Position numbers and translations under genes: made by a program. This document shows, in pieces, positions 1 through 5,088 of a stretch of 12,507 bases of DNA. The stretch spans positions 1 through 12,507 of the forward strand of contig DDKS01000013.1 in assembly GCA_002340095.1 (NCBI GenBank), given 5' to 3'. Positions within the stretch are counted from its first letter, which is position 1. Every line of letters starts with the position of its first letter. The notes beneath the pieces were generated by a model that saw only the letters and a list, made by a program, of their open reading frames with translations, was not told the DNA's origin and searched no databases. Source of the stretch: Betaproteobacteria bacterium UBA2592 (lineage in GTDB: Bacteria; Pseudomonadota; Gammaproteobacteria; Burkholderiales; Rhodocyclaceae).

Positions 1-22
1 GTTTAACTGAGGTTTTAAGGAT
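1..22 (+). repeat. Edge of an inverted copy of the tamB-leader repeat
   Basis: These 22 bases are the exact reverse complement of 12293-12314, the tamB-proximal end of the palindromic repeat at 12293-12461. The match stops at base 22, where the flanking sequences differ, and is cut on the left by the window edge. The rest of the copy, with the ACAGAG-type arm, is therefore expected to the left of the window. Unlike at tamB, the end here is followed by AAACG, so no start codon is made. The repeat sits just upstream of a terminator, in what looks like the 3' region of a gene off the left edge. Confidence 0.7.
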
Positions 23-52
23 AAACGCCGATGGCGTATCTGCCATAGACTG

Positions 53-80
53 CGGGAGCCTCCGGGCTCCCGTTTTGTTT
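53..80 (+). terminator. Intrinsic terminator of a gene left of the window
   Basis: A perfect 8-bp GC-rich stem (CGGGAGCC 53-60, GGCTCCCG 65-72) with loop TCCG is followed at once by TTTTGTTT. This is a textbook rho-independent terminator reading rightward. It must serve a + strand gene outside the window, because nothing in 1-52 encodes a recognisable protein. Bases 31-46 can form a further small hairpin (ATGGC/GCCAT). The terminator also argues against starting the next gene before about base 80. Confidence 0.85.
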
Positions 81-119
81 CCGTACTGTTTTTCCGCATT
101 TGTTTCCTGGTGGACCGTC

Positions 120-1283
120 GTGACATCCCTCGTCTTTGCCGTTCTTGCTGCTTTCGCCCTGGCCCTGACCGCGGGGGGCGGCGGCTGGCTGTCGCCCGTG
201 GCCGCCTTCCACCTGCTGGTGGCCGGAGGCATCCTGCCCCTGATCTTTGGGGCGATGCTGCATTTCGTCCCGGTGCTGACCCGCACCGGGCCCCCCCACC
301 GTTTCTTTCAGGCACTACCCTGGCTGGCCCAGGGGTTGGGGCTCGGCGTGGCGCTGACCTTGCAGGGCCTGGGGCCCCGCTGGCTGTTGCATCCTCTTTC
401 CACCCTGGTGGCCCTTCTGGCTCTGCTGCTGATCCTTTGGATGCGGGGCCGGGCCCGGGCCTGCCTGGGTACCCCCCATCCCGGCTGGCGCTGGTATGGT
501 TTTTCCCTGGCCTGCCTGGTGCTGGCTTTGCTGGTGGTGCCACCCCTTCTGGCGGTGCCGGAAGCCTACTGGCCCCTGCGCAGTCTGCATCTGCACCTGA
601 ACACCTTGGGGTTCGTCGGTCTGGCCGCCTTGGGAACTCTGCCCCTGCTGCTACCCACCGCCCTGGGCCGAACTGACCCGGAAGCCAGCCACTGGCTGCG
701 CCGTTACCTCTGGTCGGTGGCGGGTAGCGTGCTGATGCTGGCGGTGGGTACCGCCCTGGCGCCGATCAACCGTCTCGCCCTGGCGGGGGCCTTGCTGGCG
801 GCGGGAGGGCTGCTGCTGCTGGTGTATCCGGTGCTGCGCCTGCTGGCGCACTGGCAGCGCCAGTTCGGGTTTGCCTGTTTGTGGCGGGACGGCGCCACGG
901 CAAGCCTGCTGCTGGCGGTGCTGGGCTTTGTGGCCTTGCAGGTGGCGGGCTTGCTGCACGGCTTTCAACGGCTGGCGCCCCGACCCACCATCCTGGCTTT
1001 TGGCCCCGGTTTCCTGCTGCCCCTGGTGCTGGGGGCCTTGAGCCAGTTGTTGCCGGTCTGGCGTCATCCGGGACCGGCAACCCCGGCCCGCTCGACCTTG
1101 CGCCAGCGTCTGGCGGCGGGCGGAGCCGGGCGGGCCCTGCTGTTCCTGGCGGCGGCCTTGGCCATCCTGCTGGGCCATGAACTGCCCGGCCTGGTACTGG
1201 TGGCGCTGGGCCTTGGCCATTTTCTCCTGGCCCTGGGGGCCGGATTGCGGCAGAGCCTGCCCGGAAGCGAGCGGGCGCGGTAA
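120..1283 (+). CDS. Polytopic membrane protein with heme-copper-oxidase-like His motifs
   Basis: A 387-residue, very hydrophobic protein with about 12 predicted membrane helices and almost no soluble domain, so an inner-membrane location is clear. Two helices carry histidines in a pattern recalling heme-copper oxidase subunit I or NnrS-like proteins: HLLVAGGILPLIFGAMLHF, about 30 residues in, and LHLHLNTLGFVGLAALGT near the middle. More histidines lie in the C-terminal helices (GHELPG, LGHFLL). A metal- or heme-related role is an inference from this pattern only; no substrate can be named. I chose GTG at 120, with GGTGGA (109-114) as a modest ribosome binding site. The frame stays open upstream to base 3, but an earlier TTG at 75 would lie in the terminator T-run. 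The stop is 32 bases before thrC and no terminator lies between, so co-transcription is possible. Confidence 0.75.
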   Translation: MTSLVFAVLAAFALALTAGGGGWLSPVAAFHLLVAGGILPLIFGAMLHFVPVLTRTGPPHRFFQALPWLAQGLGLGVALTLQGLGPRWLLHPLSTLVALLALLLILWMRGRARACLGTPHPGWRWYGFSLACLVLALLVVPPLLAVPEAYWPLRSLHLHLNTLGFVGLAALGTLPLLLPTALGRTDPEASHWLRRYLWSVAGSVLMLAVGTALAPINRLALAGALLAAGGLLLLVYPVLRLLAHWQRQFGFACLWRDGATASLLLAVLGFVALQVAGLLHGFQRLAPRPTILAFGPGFLLPLVLGALSQLLPVWRHPGPATPARSTLRQRLAAGGAGRALLFLAAALAILLGHELPGLVLVALGLGHFLLALGAGLRQSLPGSERAR

Positions 1284-1286
1284 AAT
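1281..1286 (+). promoter_or_regulatory. Candidate -10 element for thrC
   Basis: TAAAAT overlaps the TAA stop of the upstream membrane-protein gene and lies 29 bases before the thrC ATG. The context GGTAAAATCGCCGC (1279-1292) matches the - strand sequence GGTAAAATCCCGGC upstream of nadC at nearly the same distance from its start. No good -35 hexamer is visible at 16-18 bases. The call therefore rests on -10 similarity and on the repeated context. It would give a leader of roughly 23 bases without a Shine-Dalgarno sequence. Confidence 0.3.
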
Positions 1287-1315
1287 CGCCGCTTTTCCGC
1301 TTTCCGGTCTTCGTC

Positions 1316-2749
1316 ATGCGCTACATCTCCACTCGGGGCCAGTCCCCCGCACTTCCCTTCTGCGACATCCTCCTGGGCGGCCTGGCGCCGGACGGCGGCC
1401 TCTACCTGCCCGAATCCTATCCCCAGGTGAGCCGGGCCGAGCTGGATGCCTGGCGCAAGCTCTCCTATGCGGACCTGGCCTTTGCCATCCTCTCCAAGTA
1501 CATCGACGACATTCCCGCCGCCGACCTGAAGGCCCTGCTGGACAAGACCTACACCGCCGAAACCTATTGCTTCGCCCGTCCCGGCGACAATCCGGCCGAC
1601 ATCACTCCGATCCACTGGCTCGAAAAGGGCAGACTGGCCCTGCTGGAGCTTTCCAATGGTCCCACCCTGGCCTTCAAGGACATGGCCATGCAGCTCCTGG
1701 GCAACCTGTTCGAGTATGTGCTGGACAAGCGCGGCGAAACCCTCAACATTCTCGGCGCCACCTCCGGCGACACCGGCTCCGCCGCCGAATACGCCATGCG
1801 CGGCAAGCACAACGTCAAGGTGTTCATGCTCTCGCCGCACGGCAAGATGAGCGCCTTCCAGCGCGCCCAGATGTATTCCCTGCAAGATGAAAACATCTTC
1901 AACATCGCCGTCACCGGCATGTTCGACGACGCCCAGGACGTGGTGAAGGCGGTCTCCAACGACGCCGAGTTCAAGGCCAGGTACAAGATCGGTGCCGTCA
2001 ATTCCATCAACTGGGCCCGGGTGCTGGCCCAGATCGTCTACTACTTCAAGGGCTACTTCGCCGCCACCGAGCACAACGACCAGCAGGTTTCCTTCTGTGT
2101 GCCCTCGGGCAACTTCGGCAACATCTGCGCCGGCCACATCGCCCGCCAGATGGGGCTGCCGATTGCCCAACTGGTGCTGGCGACCAACGAAAACGACGTG
2201 CTCGACGAATTCTTCAAGACCGGCGTTTATCGTCCACGTACCTCGGCGGAAACCAGCGTCACCTCCAGTCCCTCCATGGACATTTCCAAGGCCTCCAACT
2301 TCGAGCGTTTCGTGTTCGACCTGGTCGGCCGCGACCCGGCCGTGGTGCGGGAACTGTGGAGCAAGGTGGACAAGGGCGGCGCCTTCGACCTGCGCGGTAC
2401 CCCCTACATGGACAAGCTGCCTGGCTTTGCCTTCGTTTCCGGCAAGAGCGCCCATGCCGACCGGCTCGCCACCATCAAGGCCGTGTATGAGCAATACGGC
2501 GTGATGATCGACACCCACACCGCCGATGGCGTCAAGGTGGCCAAGGAATACCCCCAGCCCGCCGGGGTGCCGATGGTGGTGCTGGAAACGGCCCTGCCGG
2601 TGAAATTCGCCGAAACCATCCAGGAAGCCCTGGGCCGGGAACCGGAACGCCCCGCCGCCCTGGAAGGCATCGAGAAGCTGCCCCAGAAGGTGGAGGTGAT
2701 GGCCCCGGACGTGGCCGCCATCAAGGCCTACATGGTGGCGCACATCTGA
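1316..2749 (+). CDS. thrC: Threonine synthase
   Basis: A 477-residue pyridoxal-phosphate enzyme converting O-phospho-L-homoserine to L-threonine, the last step of threonine synthesis in the cytoplasm. The N-terminus (MRYISTRGQSPALPFCDILL, then GGLAPDGGLYLPE) is typical of the longer bacterial/fungal ThrC class. The PLP lysine is K121 in SNGPTLAFKDMAMQ. The cofactor phosphate-binding stretch GATSGDTGSAAEYA follows, and PSGNFGN lies in the middle. Length is normal for the class and the gene is intact. The ATG at 1316 gives the expected family N-terminus, but no Shine-Dalgarno sequence precedes it. In many betaproteobacteria thrC follows hom (homoserine dehydrogenase); here the upstream neighbour is a membrane protein instead. 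An intrinsic terminator follows 17 bases after the stop. Confidence 0.97.
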   Translation: MRYISTRGQSPALPFCDILLGGLAPDGGLYLPESYPQVSRAELDAWRKLSYADLAFAILSKYIDDIPAADLKALLDKTYTAETYCFARPGDNPADITPIHWLEKGRLALLELSNGPTLAFKDMAMQLLGNLFEYVLDKRGETLNILGATSGDTGSAAEYAMRGKHNVKVFMLSPHGKMSAFQRAQMYSLQDENIFNIAVTGMFDDAQDVVKAVSNDAEFKARYKIGAVNSINWARVLAQIVYYFKGYFAATEHNDQQVSFCVPSGNFGNICAGHIARQMGLPIAQLVLATNENDVLDEFFKTGVYRPRTSAETSVTSSPSMDISKASNFERFVFDLVGRDPAVVRELWSKVDKGGAFDLRGTPYMDKLPGFAFVSGKSAHADRLATIKAVYEQYGVMIDTHTADGVKVAKEYPQPAGVPMVVLETALPVKFAETIQEALGREPERPAALEGIEKLPQKVEVMAPDVAAIKAYMVAHI

Positions 2750-2766
2750 CCCAGGGGGCACGGCAC

Positions 2767-2791
2767 AAGCGGCCTGCGGGCCGCTTTTTTT
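2767..2791 (+). terminator. Intrinsic terminator of thrC
   Basis: A perfect 8-bp stem (AAGCGGCC 2767-2774, GGCCGCTT 2779-2786) with loop TGCG runs into seven consecutive T residues (2785-2791). It ends the thrC transcript and isolates the riboswitch-controlled gene downstream, which therefore needs its own promoter. Confidence 0.92.
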
Positions 2792-2830
2792 ATGGCGGCC
2801 GCAATTTTGCAAACGAGAGCGAATCTTGAC

Positions 2831-2839
2831 TGCTCTAAT
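2831..2839 (+). promoter_or_regulatory. Extended -10 promoter for the riboswitch-HDOD transcript
   Basis: TGCTCTAAT fits the extended -10 pattern TGnTATAAT: a TG one base before a hexamer, TCTAAT, that matches five of six consensus positions. No convincing -35 lies at the standard spacing, which extended -10 promoters tolerate. A start about seven bases downstream falls at about 2846, exactly where the outermost stem (P1) of the riboswitch begins, and this supports the assignment. TTGACT at 2826-2831 could act as a -35 for a later start, but no good -10 follows it. Confidence 0.5.
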
Positions 2840-2845
2840 ACGAAG

Positions 2846-2958
2846 GTGGTAGTTTGTGCGCCGCAACGAGAAAGGCAAACCTGAGCGAAAGCCAGGGACG
2901 CAAAGTTACCGATCTACAGGACTCCCGGGCTGGAGTCCCAGGATGGCGGGACTGCCAC
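2846..2958 (+). promoter_or_regulatory. Cyclic di-GMP-I (GEMM) riboswitch aptamer
   Basis: The leader carries the hallmark GEMM-I core: GGCAAACC (2874-2881), a P2 hairpin capped by a GAAA tetraloop (2880-2896), then GGGACGCAAAG (2895-2905). P3 follows: CC (2909-2910) pairs with GG (2941-2942) next to a receptor-like internal loop, and the upper stem is a perfect 7 bp (GGACTCC 2919-2925, GGAGTCC 2932-2938). After GGCGGG the 3' strand ACTGCCAC (2951-2958) pairs with GTGGTAGT (2846-2853), an 8-bp P1 with one G-U. The base aligning with G20 of the Vibrio Vc2 aptamer (from memory) is G2874, favouring c-di-GMP over cGAMP. The P1-P2 linker is about 13 bases longer than in Vc2. By family knowledge this RNA senses c-di-GMP and controls the HDOD gene downstream. 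Confidence 0.88.
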
Positions 2959-3020
2959 AAGCCCAGGGCATGGCCCTGGTCCCGGGCTGCCGGCTTGCCT
3001 TTCTGCGAACCTACGGAGAG
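2959..3020 (+). promoter_or_regulatory. Candidate riboswitch expression platform and HDOD ribosome binding site
   Basis: Between aptamer and start codon lie a perfect hairpin, CCAGGGC-ATG-GCCCTGG (2963-2979), and a segment with two competing partners. TTGCCTTTCT (2995-3004) is fully complementary over 10 bases to AGAAAGGCAA (2869-2878), part of the aptamer core. Its first three bases are also needed for GGCTTG (2992-2997) to pair with CAAGCC (2958-2963). The Shine-Dalgarno sequence GGAGAG is at 3015-3020. No T-run follows any stem, so transcription termination is unlikely. No segment directly complementary to the Shine-Dalgarno was found, so the direction of control is open. Confidence 0.4.
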
Positions 3021-3024
3021 CGCC

Positions 3025-3936
3025 GTGTATGCCGAAAAAGCCCCTGATCCCCTGCTGAGTGCCGTTCTGGCCCCCAGCCCGCCCACTCTGGATGCCCAAG
3101 CTCTGGGCGATATCATCGGTCGCCTCCGTATTCCACCCTGTCCCCAGGTGCTGCAGGCCCTGATGGCCGAGATCCGGGCCGAGAGCGTGGATTTCCACCG
3201 GGTCGTACGCCTCATCAGCGGGGATGTGAGTCTGGCGGCCGCCATGATCCGGGCGGCCAACTCCCCGCTATTTGCCCTGCGCCACAAGGTTCAGAACGTG
3301 CAGCAGGCGGTGACCATCCTGGGGCTCAAGCAGGTGATCCAGATGGTGGCCGGCATCGAGCTGGAGCGCAGCCTTTCCACCGGCATTCGCATGGAGCGTT
3401 TCTGGGAGCGATCCAACCTCCATGCCGTTACCTGTGCCGCCCTGACGCGTCATTGCCGCAGCATCGCCCCGGAGGATGCCTACACTTTCGGGCTTTTTCA
3501 CGATTGCGGCATTCCCATCCTGATGCAGCACTTTCCTGATTACAAGCAGACCCTGGCCCGGGCCAACCATGCCTCTCGTCCCGTGCCCGAGGTGGAGTAC
3601 GAACAGCACGGCACCAGTCACGTGGTGGTGGGAGCGCTGCTGGCAGCGGAGTGGCAGCTGACCGGGCCCTTACTGGACGCCATCCGTAACCACCACGACC
3701 CCATCCTGCTGGAGGACAAGGATGAACCGCCGCCTGTCAGAACCCTGATTGCCCTCGCCATCCTGGCGGACCACCTGGTGGCCCGTTTCCTCCAGGTCGA
3801 GGACGAGGCCGAGTGGTTTGCCTGGGGCTTGCAGGCCATGGACTACCTGGGCTTCGATACGCCCTTTGTGGACCAGGCCTATCCCGACATTGCCCGGCAG
3901 ATGGCCGAAACCCTGGCAGCCCGGGGCGGTACCTGA
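3025..3936 (+). CDS. HDOD domain signalling protein under riboswitch control
   Basis: A 303-residue soluble protein. The HDOD domain fills about residues 34-230: the entry segment LRIPPCPQVLQAL, then ISGDVSLAAAMIRAANSPLF, then VQQAVTILGLKQVIQM, all typical of the family. H159-D160 in LFHDCG and NHHDP (222-226) keep parts of an HD-type motif, but HDOD proteins are generally thought to act as signalling scaffolds and not as phosphohydrolases. No EAL, GGDEF or receiver domain is attached. The start is GTG at 3025, with GGAGAG (3015-3020) at good spacing. The frame is open back to 2854, but that stretch is the riboswitch, so longer gene models are wrong. The upstream aptamer indicates control by c-di-GMP. 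The target process, such as motility, attachment or chemotaxis, cannot be read from the sequence. Confidence 0.9.
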   Translation: MYAEKAPDPLLSAVLAPSPPTLDAQALGDIIGRLRIPPCPQVLQALMAEIRAESVDFHRVVRLISGDVSLAAAMIRAANSPLFALRHKVQNVQQAVTILGLKQVIQMVAGIELERSLSTGIRMERFWERSNLHAVTCAALTRHCRSIAPEDAYTFGLFHDCGIPILMQHFPDYKQTLARANHASRPVPEVEYEQHGTSHVVVGALLAAEWQLTGPLLDAIRNHHDPILLEDKDEPPPVRTLIALAILADHLVARFLQVEDEAEWFAWGLQAMDYLGFDTPFVDQAYPDIARQMAETLAARGGT

Positions 3937-3939
3937 AGA

Positions 3940-3965
3940 CGTCCTGGAGCTAGAGCAGCAGGACG
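3940..3965. terminator. Weak hairpin between converging genes
   Basis: CGTCCTG (3940-3946) and CAGGACG (3959-3965) form a 7-bp stem with a 12-base loop, covering the 13-base gap between the HDOD gene (+) and the small membrane-protein gene (-) and the end of the latter. It could slow polymerase from either side. No T-run follows on either strand, so this is only a candidate bidirectional terminator. Confidence 0.25.
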
Positions 3966-4087
3966 GCGGGAAAGACGGTCATGGCCAGGGCGATCACCAG
4001 CCATTCCGCGTTGTAGCGGGCCAGCACGCCGGTGAAGTACAGGATCAGGATGGTGATGGCGACCACATAGAACAGGATGAACAGCAT
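3950..4087 (-). CDS. Small 45-residue two-helix membrane protein
   Basis: The gene encodes MLFILFYVVAITILILYFTG, then VLARYNAEWLVIALAM, then TVFPAVLLL. That is two hydrophobic helices joined by a short polar turn (ARYNAE), consistent with a small inner-membrane hairpin protein. The strongest support is its ribosome binding site: AAGGGAGG on the - strand, ending six bases before the ATG, among the best in the window. It lies 83 bases downstream of nadC on the same strand and is probably co-transcribed. The gap holds a 6-bp hairpin (4103-4119) just before the ribosome binding site and a TATACT that could be a weak -10 of its own (4128-4133). I do not recognise the family and assign no function. 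The larger reading frame covering this stretch is an out-of-frame shadow of nadC. Confidence 0.72.
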   Translation of the reverse strand: MLFILFYVVAITILILYFTGVLARYNAEWLVIALAMTVFPAVLLL

Positions 4088-4170
4088 CTTGGCCTCCCTT
4101 CCAGGTCGTTCGCCGACCTCTGCTTCCAGTATAGGTTTCCTGCGGCGGAAAAAGAGTCCGCTGAGGCCGG

Positions 4171-5034
4171 CTACATCACGAAGCGCATGGACAGGTCCAG
4201 GGCCTCTACGTCCTTGGTCAGGGTGCCGATGGAGATGCGGTCCACTCCCGTTTCGGCAATGGCCCGCAGGTTGGCTTCGGTGACGCCGCCGGAGGCTTCC
4301 AGGATGGCCCGCTCCCGGTTCAGGGTCACGGCCTGACGCAGCATTTCCAGGCTGAAGTTGTCGAGCAGCACCATCGGGGCGCCGGCGTTCAGGGCCTCTT
4401 CCAGTTCCGCCAGGTTTTCCACTTCCACCTGGATGAAGCGGCAGCGGCCGCCGGACTGCGCCGCCGTGCGGAACGCGGCGGCCACGGCGGCGGTGATGCT
4501 GCCGGCGGCCATGATGTGGTTCTCCTTGATCAGGATGGCATCCCACAGGGCCAGCCGGTGGTTGCCGCCACCGCCCACCCGCACCGCGTACTTCTGGGCG
4601 AGGCGCAGGCCGGGCAGGGTCTTGCGGGTATCCACCACCTGGGCCCGGGTGCCTTCCACCAGGTCGGCATAGTGGCGGGTCTTGGTGGCGACGCCGGAGA
4701 GGAGCTGCAGGAAGTTGAGGGCCGAGCGTTCGCCGGTCAGCAGCACCCGGGCTTCGCCCTCGATGTCGCAGAGCAATTGATCCGGGCGGATCCGCTCCCC
4801 GTCCTGGGCGTGCCAGGTGATGCGCACCCCGGGGTCGAGCTGGCGGAAGCATTCGGCAAACCAGGCAGTGCCGCACAGGGTGGCAGCCTCCCGGGCGATG
4901 ACCCGGGCCTGGCCGGGTTTGCCGGCGGGAATCAGTTCGGCCGTCAGGTCGCCGGCACCTACATCCTCGGCCAGGGCGGCACGGACATTGGCGGCGATCT
5001 CGGCTTCCAGGGGGACGGGGAAATCAATGGGCAT
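4171..5034 (-). CDS. nadC: Nicotinate-nucleotide pyrophosphorylase (quinolinate phosphoribosyltransferase)
   Basis: A 287-residue cytoplasmic enzyme of de novo NAD synthesis, converting quinolinate and PRPP to nicotinate mononucleotide, CO2 and pyrophosphate. Family signatures are intact: EDVGAGDLTAELIP near the N-terminus, GERSALNFLQLLSG, TRKTLPGLRLAQKYAV from residue 136, GGGGNHR (154-160), KENH (170-173), EVENLAELEEAL, and the phosphate-binding end EASGGVTEANLRAIAETGVD with ISIGTLTKD. The length is normal. The ATG at 5034 gives the expected N-terminus although no clear Shine-Dalgarno precedes it. nadA and nadB are not in the window. It is transcribed divergently from the glutamate-synthase-like gene, with 54 bases between the two starts. 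Confidence 0.97.
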   Translation of the reverse strand: MPIDFPVPLEAEIAANVRAALAEDVGAGDLTAELIPAGKPGQARVIAREAATLCGTAWFAECFRQLDPGVRITWHAQDGERIRPDQLLCDIEGEARVLLTGERSALNFLQLLSGVATKTRHYADLVEGTRAQVVDTRKTLPGLRLAQKYAVRVGGGGNHRLALWDAILIKENHIMAAGSITAAVAAAFRTAAQSGGRCRFIQVEVENLAELEEALNAGAPMVLLDNFSLEMLRQAVTLNRERAILEASGGVTEANLRAIAETGVDRISIGTLTKDVEALDLSMRFVM

Positions 5035-5064
5035 GGCAGGCTCGGTATGCTAGATTGAGCCGGG

Positions 5065-5070
5065 ATTTTA
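5065..5070 (-). promoter_or_regulatory. Candidate -10 element for nadC
   Basis: On the - strand the sequence GGTAAAATCCCGGC contains TAAAAT at 5070-5065, 30 bases before the nadC ATG. The same context and spacing occur before thrC. No clear -35 is seen. The 54-base divergent gap must also serve the + strand gene: TGCTAGATT (5048-5056) resembles a weak extended -10 for it, so the two promoters would overlap head-to-head. Confidence 0.35.
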
Positions 5071-5088
5071 CCGTCAGGGGGATGTGCC

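Noticed and set aside
75..119. An earlier TTG start at 75 for the membrane protein.
   Set aside because: It lies inside the T-run of the terminator at 53-80 and has no ribosome binding site; GTG 120 starts directly at the first membrane helix.
1064..2878. A 604-residue - strand open frame opposite thrC.
   Set aside because: It is antisense to a certain threonine synthase, rich in His and Gly from reversed codons, and crosses the thrC terminator.
2854..3024. An N-terminal extension of the HDOD protein from 2854.
   Set aside because: The frame happens to be open, but the stretch is the riboswitch aptamer and leader, its translation resembles no protein domain, and a good GGAGAG ribosome binding site precedes GTG 3025.
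3950..4876. A 308-residue - strand open frame covering both nadC and the small gene.
   Set aside because: Most of it is a frame-shifted shadow of nadC; only its last 45 codons, with their own ribosome binding site, look real.
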